64,000 bases of DNA from Pseudomonadota bacterium (lineage in GTDB: Bacteria > Pseudomonadota > Alphaproteobacteria > Dongiales > Dongiaceae), in contig JACPDN010000004.1 in the NCBI GenBank assembly GCA_016183985.1, forward strand, positions 267,236 to 331,235, in the 5' to 3' direction. A model generated the notes under the pieces. The model was given only the letters and a program-made list of their open reading frames with translations, was not told where the DNA came from and did no database searches. Both the position numbers and the translations under genes were made by a program. Positions 25,002-33,675 of this stretch are shown here, piece by piece. Position 1 is the stretch's first letter, and each line of letters begins with the position of its first letter.

Positions 25002-26792
25002 TCACAAACTCTCCGGGTCGATTCGCAGCAAGCTCTCGGCGCCGCCATGGATCTGGGCGAGATGCCCGGCGCTCTCAGCCAGGATATTGTCCGCATAGAA
25101 GCGCGCCATGGCGATCCGGCCGTTGAGGAAGCCCGTGTCGCCATCGCCCGCAGTGAGGCGCCTCGCCGCAGCAAAGGCTTCTTTCGCCAACAGCCAGCCG
25201 GCGATGATCGTGCCGCAGAGATTGAGATAAGGCTGCGCCACCGCAAGGCCCAGATTGGGGTCTTTCTTGCCCGCCATCAGAATGTAATCGGTGCCTGAGC
25301 CCAAGCGCTGGATGGCCGGCATCAAACGATCGTGCAGGGCCGGCAAGTCTTCGCCCTGAACACCGAACTGAGCCAGATCGACGGTCATGCGGTCGATCAG
25401 CGCGTGCATCGCGCGGCCGTCGTCGCGCTGGATCTTGCGCCCGACTAGATCGATGGCCTGGATGCCGTTGGTGCCTTCATAGATCGCGAAGATGCGCGCA
25501 TCGCGGTAATGCTGCGCCGCCCCCGTCTCCTCGATAAAGCCGGCACCACCATGGACCTGGACGCCCAACGACGAGGTGCGGATGCCCTGATCGGTGCTCC
25601 AGGCCTTGACGATCGGGATCATGAGGTCGACCAGCGCCTGGTTCTGCACGGCAATCTGCTTGTCGGGATGGTTCTTGGCGCGGTCGAGGGCACCTGCCGT
25701 AAAGAGCGCCATCGCCCGCGCGCCTTGCGTCAGCGCCCGCATGGTGGCGAGGTTCCGCCTGACATCGGCATGATGCAGGATGGGTAGATTGCTCCCCGTG
25801 GGCGCGCCGACCACAACCGATTGCACGCGCGCCCGGGCATAAGCAGCTGCATGCTGTGTGGCGCGCTCGGCAACGCCGATGCCCTGCACGCCGACGGTGA
25901 GGCGCGCGTTGTTCATCATGGTGAACATATGCGGCAAGCCCTGCAGCGCCTCGCCCACAAGTTCCGCCTGCGCACCACCCTTTTCGCCATAGGCCATGAC
26001 GCAAGTGGGCGAACCATGGAGGCCCAGTTTGTGCTCGATGGAGACGCATTGAACATCGTTGCGGGCCCCCAGACTGCCGTCATCGTTGACCAGGAATTTC
26101 GGCGCCACGAACAGCGACAGGCCTCTGTGCCCCGCCGGTCCGCCGGGATGGCGCGCCAGCACCATATGGACGATGTTCGGTACAAAATCGTGCTCGCCAT
26201 GGGTGATGAAAATTTTCTGGCCCTTGAGCAAATAGCCACCTTTGCCGTCTTCTTCCGCCCGTGTGCGGATCGCGCCGAGATCGGTGCCGGCCTGCGGCTC
26301 GGTCAGGTTCATGGTGCCGGTCCATTCACCGCTCACCAGCTTGGGCAGATACTTCGTCTTCTGCGCATCGGTGCCGTGGTGATAGAGCGCCTCGACCGCA
26401 GCTTGCGTGAGCATCGGGCAGGCGGCGAAGGCGACGCTGCCGCCATTCCAGATCTCCTGCAAGGCGGTGACGATCGCCAAAGGCATGCCTTGCCCGCCAT
26501 AGGCCGGATCGAAGCCAACGGCATTCCAGCCATCGGCCACGAAACGCTGATAGGCGTCGCGATAACCTTCCGGTGTCGTGACTTTGCCGTCTTTGAAGAC
26601 GCAGCCCTTGTCGCCGTTTTTATTGATCGGCGCCAAAATCTCACCGGCAAAGACGCCGGCCGCTTCGAAGATGGCAGCAACCGTTTCGGGCGAGGCCTCC
26701 TCGTAACCCGGCAGAGTGGCGATCTCAGGGAGACCCGCGATCTCTTCCAGGGTGAACAGGATTTCCTTCAGCGGCGCTTCATAGGCACTCAT
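25002..26792 (-). CDS. Acyl-CoA dehydrogenase, DmdC-like long form
   Basis: A 596-residue flavoprotein that introduces a double bond in an acyl-CoA thioester. It is longer than classical acyl-CoA dehydrogenases because of an N-terminal extension (PLKEILFTLEEIAG) and a C-terminal helical domain, an architecture shared with the methylmercaptopropionyl-CoA dehydrogenase DmdC branch. Visible are the FAD/substrate segment TGTMNLTEPQAGTDLGAIRTRA, QVHGGAGFIEETGAAQHYRDARIFAIYEGTNGIQAIDLVGRK with the catalytic-base glutamate in YEGT, and the C-terminal GTIIAGWLLAKEA. It is the last gene of the Anbu-headed operon. DmdC activity itself is not shown: dmdB and dmdD are absent here. Confidence 0.88.
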   Translation of the reverse strand: MSAYEAPLKEILFTLEEIAGLPEIATLPGYEEASPETVAAIFEAAGVFAGEILAPINKNGDKGCVFKDGKVTTPEGYRDAYQRFVADGWNAVGFDPAYGGQGMPLAIVTALQEIWNGGSVAFAACPMLTQAAVEALYHHGTDAQKTKYLPKLVSGEWTGTMNLTEPQAGTDLGAIRTRAEEDGKGGYLLKGQKIFITHGEHDFVPNIVHMVLARHPGGPAGHRGLSLFVAPKFLVNDDGSLGARNDVQCVSIEHKLGLHGSPTCVMAYGEKGGAQAELVGEALQGLPHMFTMMNNARLTVGVQGIGVAERATQHAAAYARARVQSVVVGAPTGSNLPILHHADVRRNLATMRALTQGARAMALFTAGALDRAKNHPDKQIAVQNQALVDLMIPIVKAWSTDQGIRTSSLGVQVHGGAGFIEETGAAQHYRDARIFAIYEGTNGIQAIDLVGRKIQRDDGRAMHALIDRMTVDLAQFGVQGEDLPALHDRLMPAIQRLGSGTDYILMAGKKDPNLGLAVAQPYLNLCGTIIAGWLLAKEAFAAARRLTAGDGDTGFLNGRIAMARFYADNILAESAGHLAQIHGGAESLLRIDPESL

Positions 26793-26840
26793 GGACGTCC
26801 CCCGACCGGCTTTCGGTTCATCACCCTAGCTTGGCGATGA

Positions 26841-28250
26841 TTAAAGAACCTTTCCAGGATTAAAACGCCCCTCGGGGTCGAGCGCCGCCTTTACAGCGCG
26901 CATGGCGGCCAGGGCGACGGGGCTTTTGAGGCGGGTCAACTCGTCGCGGCGCAGCTGACCGATACCGTGCTCGGCACTGATCGAGCCTTTATGCGCCGCA
27001 ACATAATCATGGACCAGGCGGTTGATGGCGGGGGCCAGCCCCAGGAAGGCGGCCGGATCGGCGCCTTCGGGCTGCAGCAAGTTGAAATGCAGATTGCCGT
27101 CGCCGACATGGCCGAAGCAGAGCAGGCGGGCCGCGGGGTATTCCCGAGCAAGGACCGCCGCAGCTCCTGCCACAAAGGATGGAATGCTGGCGACCGGCAC
27201 AGCGATATCATGCTTGATGCTGGCACCTTCCCTGGGCTGTGAATTGACAATGCCCTCGCGCAATCCCCAGAGCGCCTGGCGCTGCGCTTCCGATTCCGCC
27301 ATCAACCCGTCGACGATCTCGCCGGCTTCCAATGCCTCACCAAGCGCGCGCTCGAGGGCCAGGGCGATATCGAAATCGGTAGAAGGCGTTGCCGCCTCGA
27401 TGAGCAGCACCCAATCCGGCGCATTTTCGAGGGGTTGGTGCAGGCCGAAATTCTTACTGGCCAATTCCAGGCCGAAGCGCGGCAGCAATTCGAAGCTGAC
27501 CAGCTGATCCGCCGTGGCGGCGCGCAGCCGCGCCAGAACGGGAATGGCGGCGTCGAGTGAGGTCAGGCCGGCAAAGGCAGTGGCGCGCGTCTTGAAGGCC
27601 GGAAAGAGTTTCAGGGATGCAGCCGTGATGAGGCCCAATGTCCCTTCCGACCCGATGAAGAGCTGCTTCAAATCGTAGCCGGTATTGTCCTTATGCAACG
27701 TCGTGAGGGCGTCGAGCACAGATCCGTCCGGCAGCACCGCCTCGATTCCCAATGTGAGCGCGCGGGCATTGCCGTATTTCAACACATTGATGCCGCCGGC
27801 ATTGGTGGCGAGATTACCGCCTATCTGGCATGAGCCTTCTGCGGTGAGGCTCAGGGGAAAGAAACGATCCGCCGCCGCCGCTGCTTCCTGGATCTGCTGC
27901 AGGATGCAGCCGGCTTCGACGATGATCGTATCGTTGGCGGTATCGAGCGCGAGAATACGGTTCATCCGCCGCATGTTGACGATGACAGCTTGTCCACTTT
28001 CATCCGGTGTCGCGGCGCCCGACAGGCCGGTGTTGCCGCCTTGAGGTACGACCGGGATGCCGTGCTGCGCCGTCAATTTGATGAGCGCTGCCGCCTCATC
28101 CGTATTGGCGGGGAGGGCTAGCCCGCAAGCCTTGCCGTGATAGAGCTTGCGCCAATCGGTGAGATGCGGGGCGAGAGCGTCTGCCGCGGTGATGAAGCCC
28201 TTGGGCCCCAGCAATGCCAGGGCGGCCTGTTGGAAGGCCGCGATATCCAT
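26841..28250 (-). CDS. FAD-binding oxidoreductase, D-2-hydroxyglutarate dehydrogenase/GlcD family
   Basis: A 469-residue flavoenzyme of the vanillyl-alcohol oxidase fold that oxidises a D-2-hydroxyacid. The FAD domain shows VVPQGGNTGLSGAATP, the SLTAEGSCQIGGNLATNAGG pyrophosphate loop and FIGSEGTLGLITAA. The C-terminal substrate domain has LLCFGHVGDGNLHFNLLQPEG and SISAEHGIGQLRRD, histidine-rich blocks expected around the metal/carboxylate site. The start codon directly follows the Anbu stop with no gap, so translation is probably coupled. It could be a D-2-hydroxyglutarate, D-lactate or related dehydrogenase. Confidence 0.88.
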   Translation of the reverse strand: MDIAAFQQAALALLGPKGFITAADALAPHLTDWRKLYHGKACGLALPANTDEAAALIKLTAQHGIPVVPQGGNTGLSGAATPDESGQAVIVNMRRMNRILALDTANDTIIVEAGCILQQIQEAAAAADRFFPLSLTAEGSCQIGGNLATNAGGINVLKYGNARALTLGIEAVLPDGSVLDALTTLHKDNTGYDLKQLFIGSEGTLGLITAASLKLFPAFKTRATAFAGLTSLDAAIPVLARLRAATADQLVSFELLPRFGLELASKNFGLHQPLENAPDWVLLIEAATPSTDFDIALALERALGEALEAGEIVDGLMAESEAQRQALWGLREGIVNSQPREGASIKHDIAVPVASIPSFVAGAAAVLAREYPAARLLCFGHVGDGNLHFNLLQPEGADPAAFLGLAPAINRLVHDYVAAHKGSISAEHGIGQLRRDELTRLKSPVALAAMRAVKAALDPEGRFNPGKVL

Positions 28251-29072
28251 CTATTTCTTTTTCGGTCGGCGCTTGGCCTCGGTGGCCTTGGCGAGCTTGC
28301 TAACACTGGCCCCGGCATTCGCCGCGCCGGTGACACCTTTGTAGGGAGGCTGCGCAATCGCCTGGTGGCTGGCGCGTAGCGCCTCGGACCATTTGCGGCT
28401 CAACTCCTCGAAATAATGGTCGCCCTGATGGATGCGATGCACCAACTCCGGCGCACAGGTCTCGACCGGCTGCACCATGATGTCGAGCGGCAGACCGACG
28501 GCGAGGTTCGAGCGCATGGTCGAATCCATCGACAGCAATCCCAGCTTCAACCCTTCATACAGGTCCGTCTCATAGGTGACGGCACGATCCAGGATCGGCT
28601 TGCCGTATTTGTGCTCGCCGATCTGCAAATAGGGCGTGTCACCGGTCGCCTCGATGAAATTTCCGGCGGAATAGAGCATGAAGAGGCGCATGCGCCGGCC
28701 CTTGATCTGGCCGCCGAGCAGCAGCGAGACATCGAAGCCCGCTTGATGTTGTTCCAGGCTCGGCCCGTCGGTGCGATAGACCTCGCGCACGGCCTCGCCC
28801 ACCAATTGTGCTGCCTTGAACATCGATGGCACGTTCAGCAGCGTTCGCTTTTCGTCGGAATCCGGGTCGGGCAGCCCTTCGGTCAGCAGGCTGATGACCG
28901 ATTGGGTGACGGAGAGATTCCCCGAAGAAGCCAGTGCCATGGAGCGCTCGCCCGGAACGCCGAAGAGGTGCAGCTTGCGAAAGCACGAAATATTGTCGAT
29001 CCCGGCATTGGTCCGGGTATCGCAGATCATCACCAGGCCGTCGCGCAGCTTCAGTCCAACGCAATAAGTCAT
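28251..29072 (-). CDS. Anbu, ancestral proteasome-type peptidase
   Basis: A 273-residue Ntn-hydrolase of the Anbu (bacterial proteasome-related) family. It begins MTYCVGLKLRDGLVMICDTRTNAGIDNISCFRK. After removal of Met1 the new N-terminal Thr would be the nucleophile, with Asp17 and Lys32 (Thr = 1) in the positions of the proteasomal Asp17/Lys33. The ATG at 29072 is therefore the functional start; an upstream in-frame start would bury the threonine. A basic C-terminal tail (KATEAKRRPKKK) ends the protein. Anbu genes characteristically sit with transglutaminase, alpha-E and ATP-grasp genes, exactly as found here. Physiological substrate not established. Confidence 0.93.
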   Translation of the reverse strand: MTYCVGLKLRDGLVMICDTRTNAGIDNISCFRKLHLFGVPGERSMALASSGNLSVTQSVISLLTEGLPDPDSDEKRTLLNVPSMFKAAQLVGEAVREVYRTDGPSLEQHQAGFDVSLLLGGQIKGRRMRLFMLYSAGNFIEATGDTPYLQIGEHKYGKPILDRAVTYETDLYEGLKLGLLSMDSTMRSNLAVGLPLDIMVQPVETCAPELVHRIHQGDHYFEELSRKWSEALRASHQAIAQPPYKGVTGAANAGASVSKLAKATEAKRRPKKK

Positions 29073-29163
29073 GGGGTCGATTTCTTCAGTCACTCTATCC
29101 AGAATCAATCCCTCCATCGGGGGGCGGTTCCGTTATAGCGCCCGCCCCGATTTCTGCCAATTG

Positions 29164-29191
29164 CCCCCTCCCCCAACATGTGGGGAGGGGG
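29164..29191. repeat. GC-only hairpin between transglutaminase and Anbu genes
   Basis: CCCCCTCCCC (29164-29173) pairs perfectly with GGGGAGGGGG (29182-29191) around an 8-base loop containing aacatgt. It lies inside the operon gap 29073-29202, so it may be a dispersed palindrome or a transcript-processing/attenuation point between the first three genes and Anbu. Confidence 0.6.
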
Positions 29192-29202
29192 GAGAGGGGG
29201 CG

Positions 29203-30093
29203 TCACGCCTGAAATTGCTGGCTCGCCTGCTGTATGGCATCGACCGGCTTCGACCAATGAGTCTGCTGGGCGAGATCCTGGGGATAGGAATCCGCGACCG
29301 TCACCTGGACCTCCATGCGCTCCGCCAACCCGCCGAGCCGTGCACCGCGAATGGGCGACGCGCCGAGATAGTCGAGGCCGGTGGCGACGCGGATATGTGC
29401 CTCCGTTGGGCAGATGCCGTTGGCGGGGTCGAAACCCACCCAGCCCAGCCCATCGACATGGGCCTCGGCCCAGGCATGACCCGCTTCCTGATGGATATTG
29501 TCATCCGAGCGCATCAGATAGCCGCCGACATAGCGCGTCGGGATGCCGAGATGGCGCGCGGCTGCAATGAAGACGTGGGAAAGATCCTGGCAGACGCCCT
29601 GCTTCAGGCGAAAGGCATCGCTAGCGGTCGTCGCCGTATCGGTCTGTTCGGTATCGAAAACGATCTCGCTATGAATGGCCCCAAGAAGTCCATGCAGGAC
29701 TTTGAGCTTGTTGCTGCCCGCCTTGCCGGCAATCTCATGCGCGAAATCGGCGATGGCGGCATCGGCCAGGGTCAGCGGCGTTTCGCGCAAATAGAGATCG
29801 GCCGGGAACTTCTCCAGCGCACCGCGCACGATGCCGTTGGTGTCCAGCATCTCGACCTCGCCCTCGACGGTGATGCAGAGGCTGGTGAGCGGTCCGTCGA
29901 GGGAGAGCATATGAAGCACGTTGCCGAAGGAATCCTCGCCCGGCCGCAAGGTGCCTTCCTGGTCGAGATCGATCTGCCAGCGGCGCACATATTGGCCTTC
30001 GTGATTGCGGGGGCTGAGGCGCAGGGCCTGTATCATCGACTGCACCGGATGATCATAGGTATAGCGCGTGCGGTGGCGGACATGGATCAGCAT
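29203..30093 (-). CDS. Transglutaminase-like cysteine protease
   Basis: A 296-residue protein. The N-terminal beta domain (HVRHRTRYTYDHPVQSMIQALRLSPRN) is followed by a transglutaminase core with the triad C168 (LKQGVCQDLSHVF), H206 (EAGHAWAEAHV) and D222 (GWVGFDPANG). No signal peptide is seen, so it should act in the cytoplasm on peptide or amide bonds. In Anbu clusters this gene is the regular partner of the alpha-E and ATP-grasp genes; a peptide ligation/cleavage cycle has been proposed for them. It lies 12 bases after the alpha-E gene. Confidence 0.93.
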   Translation of the reverse strand: MLIHVRHRTRYTYDHPVQSMIQALRLSPRNHEGQYVRRWQIDLDQEGTLRPGEDSFGNVLHMLSLDGPLTSLCITVEGEVEMLDTNGIVRGALEKFPADLYLRETPLTLADAAIADFAHEIAGKAGSNKLKVLHGLLGAIHSEIVFDTEQTDTATTASDAFRLKQGVCQDLSHVFIAAARHLGIPTRYVGGYLMRSDDNIHQEAGHAWAEAHVDGLGWVGFDPANGICPTEAHIRVATGLDYLGASPIRGARLGGLAERMEVQVTVADSYPQDLAQQTHWSKPVDAIQQASQQFQA

Positions 30094-30105
30094 CGATAGG
30101 CCCTC

Positions 30106-31047
30106 TCAGCTCAAGTATTGCGTGGCGACGGCGGCCCCCAAACGGTTGTTGTTGGCAATGAAGCCGGTGACGAATTCATGCAGACCCGATTGGAAGATCT
30201 GTTCGATGCGGTTGTTTTCCAACTGCACCAGGATCGAGCGCGCCAGGCGCTGCGATTCCCCGTGCCGGCCATAAGCGCTGGAGAGCCGCTCCAGGTTGGC
30301 AGCGATCGCGCCGTAGCAGGAAGCGAGCGAGCGCGGCATTTGCTGATTGAGAATGAGAAGGTCGGCTATCAGCCAGGGCTGCAGCCCCTGCCGATAGACC
30401 CAGTGATAGGAGGTGAGGGCAGAAACGGCGCGCAGGATCGCCGCCCATTGCGAATAGTCGATGCCACCGCCCACCGCCGCATGTTCCGGCAGCAGCACGT
30501 GGTATTTCACATCGAGGATACGCGCGGTGTTATCCGCCCGTTCGATGAAGATGCCGAGGCGCGCGAACCAATAGGCGTCGTTCCGCAGCATCGTCCGGTA
30601 GCCGGAACCGTCGAAGCGCAGCGAGATCTCCTTCACCCAGTCGAGGAAATCCATGAGACTGTCAGGATCGGTGGCCTTCGCCGCCATCTGCGGTAGTTCC
30701 AGCCAGGCGCCATTGATGGTCTGCCACATCTCGCTGGTGATGGCGGTGCGTACCGCGCGCGCATTGTTGCGGGCCACTTCCAGGCAGCTCTTGATCGAGG
30801 AGGGGTTGTCCTCGGAGAAAGCCAGGAAATGGATGACGTTCGCCGCCTCCGGTGTTTCGTAGAATTTGCGGAAGAGGTCGGTGCAGCCGGCGGTCGCCAC
30901 CGCACTTTCCCATTCATTGGTGCCGCTGCCATAGGCCTTGGGCAAGGCCGAGAGGCGGGCGGCCGCTTCGAGCACGCGGGCGAGATAATCGGCGCGTTCC
31001 ACGTAACGCGACAGCCAGAAGAGGGAATCGGCGGTACGGCTCAGCAT
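30106..31047 (-). CDS. Alpha-E domain protein
   Basis: A 313-residue all-helical protein of the alpha-E (COG2307) family, recognised by its N-terminus MLSRTADSLFWLSRYVERADYLARVLEAAARL and internal WFARLGIFIERADNTARILDVKYH. There is no known catalytic motif. It is found almost always next to the circularly permuted ATP-grasp gene and is thought to assist it. Here it starts one base after the ATP-grasp stop. Confidence 0.92.
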   Translation of the reverse strand: MLSRTADSLFWLSRYVERADYLARVLEAAARLSALPKAYGSGTNEWESAVATAGCTDLFRKFYETPEAANVIHFLAFSEDNPSSIKSCLEVARNNARAVRTAITSEMWQTINGAWLELPQMAAKATDPDSLMDFLDWVKEISLRFDGSGYRTMLRNDAYWFARLGIFIERADNTARILDVKYHVLLPEHAAVGGGIDYSQWAAILRAVSALTSYHWVYRQGLQPWLIADLLILNQQMPRSLASCYGAIAANLERLSSAYGRHGESQRLARSILVQLENNRIEQIFQSGLHEFVTGFIANNNRLGAAVATQYLS

Positions 31048-31048
31048 G

Positions 31049-32461
31049 TCAGCTCTCCACCACCCAGGTGTCTTTCGTCCCGCCGCCCTGGCTCGAATTC
31101 ACCACCAGCGATCCCGCGCGCAAGGCGACACGGGTGAGGCCGCCGGGAACGATGCGGATGCCATCGGCACCGGTGAGGATGAAGGGGCGCAGATCGACAT
31201 GGCGAGGAGCGATGCCCATATCGACGAAGGCTGGGCAGGTCGAGAGCGACAGTGTCGGCTGTGCGATGTAATTGGTCGGATCGGCCTTCAGCTTGTCCCG
31301 GAAGAGGGCGATATCGGCGCCCGTTGCGTGCGGCCCCACCAGCATGCCATAGCCGCCTGAGCCGTGGACTTCCTTCACCACCAGTTCGGAGAGATGATCG
31401 AGGACATAGGCAAGGTCATTGGGATCTCGGCAGCGCCAGGTCGGCACATTTTTCAGGAGCGGCTCTTCACCCAGATAAAAGCGCACCATGTCGGGGACAT
31501 AGGAATAGACGACCTTGTCATCGACGGCGCCGGTGCCGACGGCATTGGCGAGCGTCACATTGCCGGCGGTATAGGCGGCAAAGAGCCCGGGGACACCCAG
31601 CATGGAATGAGGATCGAAGACCAGGGGATCGATGAAGGCATCGTCGAGCCGACGATAGATGATGTCGACCCGTTTCGGCCCCTCGGTCGTGCGCATGAAG
31701 ACGACGCTGTCGCGCACGAAGAGGTCGGAGCCCTCGACCAGTTCGATCCCCATCTTGTCGGCGAGGAACGAGTGCTCGTAATAGGCCGAGTTGAACTGGC
31801 CGGGGGTGAGCAGAACCGCCGTCACGTCCTTGGTGGCGTTGCGTGGCGCTGCGGATTGCAGCGTCGCCAGCAATTCGTTGGGATAATTCTCGACCGGCGC
31901 CACGCGATGGGCGCCGTAAAGCTCCGGCATAAGGCGGATCGAGATTTCGCGCCCGCCCAGCATGTAGGAGACGCCGGAGGGTGTGCGGGCATTGTCTTCC
32001 AGCACATAAAAATCGTCGCCGTCGACGCGCACGATGTCGATACCGGCGATATGGATATAGATGCCGTGCGGCACGGCGAGCCCGGCCATTTCGGGCCGAT
32101 AGGCGGGATTGCGCCACACCAGATCAGGGGGGACGATGCCGGCCTTCAAGATCTCTCGCGGGCCGTAGATGTCGGCGAGATAGGCATTGAGTGCCTTGAT
32201 GCGCTGCTCGAGCCCCGCTTTGAGCTTGGCCCATTCCTGGGCGGCGAGGATTCGCGGGATGATGTCATAGGGGATGATGCGCTCTTCGCCTTGCGCGTCG
32301 CCATAGACGGCAAAGGTGATGCCGCCACGCCGGTAGAAGAGTTCCGCCTCGGCCCGCCGCCGTTCCAACTGGGCGGAGGTGACGCCTTCCAGCCATTTCG
32401 CCACCTCGAGATAGGGCGCGCGGACCGAGCCGTCTTCCAGCCGCATCTCGTCAAAAGGCAT
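31049..32461 (-). CDS. Circularly permuted ATP-grasp protein
   Basis: A 470-residue protein of the COG2308 (DUF404/407) type, a predicted ATP-dependent peptide or amide ligase. Landmarks are FYRRGGITFAVYGDAQGEERIIPYDIIPRI near the N-terminus, VYVLEDN-like DFYVLEDNARTPSGVSYML (metal/ATP side chains), LVVKEVHGSGGYGMLVGP (glycine-rich ATP loop) and the C-terminal SLVVNSSQGGGTKDTWVVE. ATG 32461 follows agggag; upstream in-frame codons give a non-conserved extension. It is the first gene of the six-gene minus-strand operon. The parS site lies 207 bases upstream. Confidence 0.92.
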   Translation of the reverse strand: MPFDEMRLEDGSVRAPYLEVAKWLEGVTSAQLERRRAEAELFYRRGGITFAVYGDAQGEERIIPYDIIPRILAAQEWAKLKAGLEQRIKALNAYLADIYGPREILKAGIVPPDLVWRNPAYRPEMAGLAVPHGIYIHIAGIDIVRVDGDDFYVLEDNARTPSGVSYMLGGREISIRLMPELYGAHRVAPVENYPNELLATLQSAAPRNATKDVTAVLLTPGQFNSAYYEHSFLADKMGIELVEGSDLFVRDSVVFMRTTEGPKRVDIIYRRLDDAFIDPLVFDPHSMLGVPGLFAAYTAGNVTLANAVGTGAVDDKVVYSYVPDMVRFYLGEEPLLKNVPTWRCRDPNDLAYVLDHLSELVVKEVHGSGGYGMLVGPHATGADIALFRDKLKADPTNYIAQPTLSLSTCPAFVDMGIAPRHVDLRPFILTGADGIRIVPGGLTRVALRAGSLVVNSSQGGGTKDTWVVES

Positions 32462-32667
32462 GGGTGCTCCCTGGGGCAATCCTGTTTTCGCCCGGACGTT
32501 CGTCTGCCGGGACTTTGAAAGCGAAACAGCAAGGGCTGTGCCACGTTCCAGTCCTTGGATTCCTTGCAGAAAGGGCCGGACGATACCAGCATTTGCCTGG
32601 ATTTTAGGCAATGCCGCCCTTTGTGGCGGCGGTTGGGGGGTGGTGGGATAACGTGGTGTTCTCGAAA

Positions 32668-32683
32668 TGTTTCACGTGAAACA
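32668..32683. promoter_or_regulatory. parS: parS centromere-like site (ParB binding site)
   Basis: TGTTTCACGTGAAACA is a perfect 16-base match to the conserved bacterial parS consensus, with the palindrome extended by A/T on each side. It is intergenic, between the ATP-grasp operon and the zinc operon. ParB/Spo0J proteins load on this sequence to organise and segregate the replication origin region. Confidence 0.92.
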
Positions 32684-32732
32684 TCTAAGACGATGTTTTT
32701 TACGTGAGCCGGTTGGCCTTCCATAAGGCCAC

Positions 32733-32775
32733 TAGCTCAGAAGATCTGTTATGTTATAACAAACCTTCTGAGCTA
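32733..32775. promoter_or_regulatory. Zur-type operator inside an 11-bp inverted repeat
   Basis: TGTTATGTTATAACAAA (32747-32763), with the central perfect palindrome TGTTATAACA (32752-32761), resembles Zur boxes of alphaproteobacteria. It is framed by TAGCTCAGAAG (32733-32743) and its exact complement CTTCTGAGCTA (32765-32775). It lies 18 to 60 bases upstream of the first zinc-operon start codon, so zinc-loaded Zur would block transcription of the genes behind it. The zur gene itself is not in the window. Confidence 0.75.
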
Positions 32776-32792
32776 AGATTTCGAGAGTGACG

Positions 32793-32885
32793 ATGGCATT
32801 CGGTATGAGCATGACCGGACGGTTGGCGGTGGCGGCGGGCCTCGGTCTCGCATTGCTGGCCCTGCTGCGCTGGGCGCTCGCCTGA
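32793..32885 (+). CDS. 30-residue hydrophobic small protein leading the zinc operon
   Basis: ATG 32793 to the TGA at 32883-32885 encodes a 30-residue peptide, mostly one membrane segment (RLAVAAGLGLALLALLRWALA). gagag lies a few bases upstream. Its stop codon overlaps the znuC start (TGATG), so translation of znuC is probably coupled to it. It could be a genuine small membrane protein of the transporter or a leader frame whose role is coupling. No family recognised. Confidence 0.5.
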   Translation: MAFGMSMTGRLAVAAGLGLALLALLRWALA

Positions 32886-33667
32886 TGGACCATATCCAGG
32901 CCCATGAGCACGGGGTCCACTTCCACGGGCCGGAAAGTGCCGATCCGGCCATTCGCCTCGACAATGTGACCGTCGCCTATCAACGCCATCCGGCGATCCA
33001 TCACCTCGGCGGCAGTTTTGCGAAGGGCAGCCTTACCGCGCTGGTCGGCCCCAATGGCGCCGGCAAGAGCACGCTGCTGAAGGCCATCGTCGGCCTGTTG
33101 CCCTTGAGCGGCGGTCATATCGGCGTGGCGGCCCGCGACAAGCTCGCTTTCCTGCCGCAAGTGACCGATGTCGACCGCAGCTTTCCGATGTCGGTGCGCG
33201 AAGTGGTCGATCTCGGCCATTGGCGCAAGATCGGCGCTTTCGGCCGCCTCTCGAAAGAGATGCGCGAGGCCTCGTCGGCGGCATTGCGTCAAGTGGGCCT
33301 CGCCGGCTTCGACGCAAGGCCGATTGCCAGCCTCTCGGTCGGACAGTTCCAGCGTGTGCTCTTTGCCAGGCTGATTGCCGCCGATGCATCGCTCATTCTG
33401 CTCGACGAGCCGTTCAACGCCGTCGACCAGCGCACTATTGCCGATCTGATGGCGCTTATCGAAAGCTGGCACCATGAAGAGCGCACGGTGGTTGCCGCCC
33501 TGCATGATCTCGACTTCGTGCGGCGGCATTTTCCGCATTGCCTGCTATTGGCGCGCGAGCCGGTGGCCTGGGGCGACAGCCGGGCCGTGCTGACGCCGGA
33601 GAACCTCGCCAAGGCACGGTTCGCTGCGGAAGGCTGGACCGCGCCGGCGGAAATCTGCGCTGCCTGA
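32885..33667 (+). CDS. znuC: Zinc/manganese ABC transporter ATP-binding protein
   Basis: A 260-residue ATPase of the metal-ion (ZnuC/MntB) family. Walker A is GPNGAGKST (55-63), the signature LSVGQFQRVLFARL and Walker B LILLDEPFNAVD, with switch histidine in ALHDLDFV. The first 15 residues are His-rich (MDHIQAHEHGVHFHG), which could bind zinc. The Zur-type box upstream favours zinc as the ion. It is followed by the permease after 8 bases. No znuA binding protein is encoded next to it. Confidence 0.9.
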   Translation: MDHIQAHEHGVHFHGPESADPAIRLDNVTVAYQRHPAIHHLGGSFAKGSLTALVGPNGAGKSTLLKAIVGLLPLSGGHIGVAARDKLAFLPQVTDVDRSFPMSVREVVDLGHWRKIGAFGRLSKEMREASSAALRQVGLAGFDARPIASLSVGQFQRVLFARLIAADASLILLDEPFNAVDQRTIADLMALIESWHHEERTVVAALHDLDFVRRHFPHCLLLAREPVAWGDSRAVLTPENLAKARFAAEGWTAPAEICAA

Positions 33668-33675
33668 GAACGATC

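Noticed and set aside
31364..32518. A 384-residue plus-strand frame opposite the ATP-grasp gene.
   Set aside because: Antisense shadow. The ATP-grasp motifs on the minus strand are complete and the frame has no start signal.
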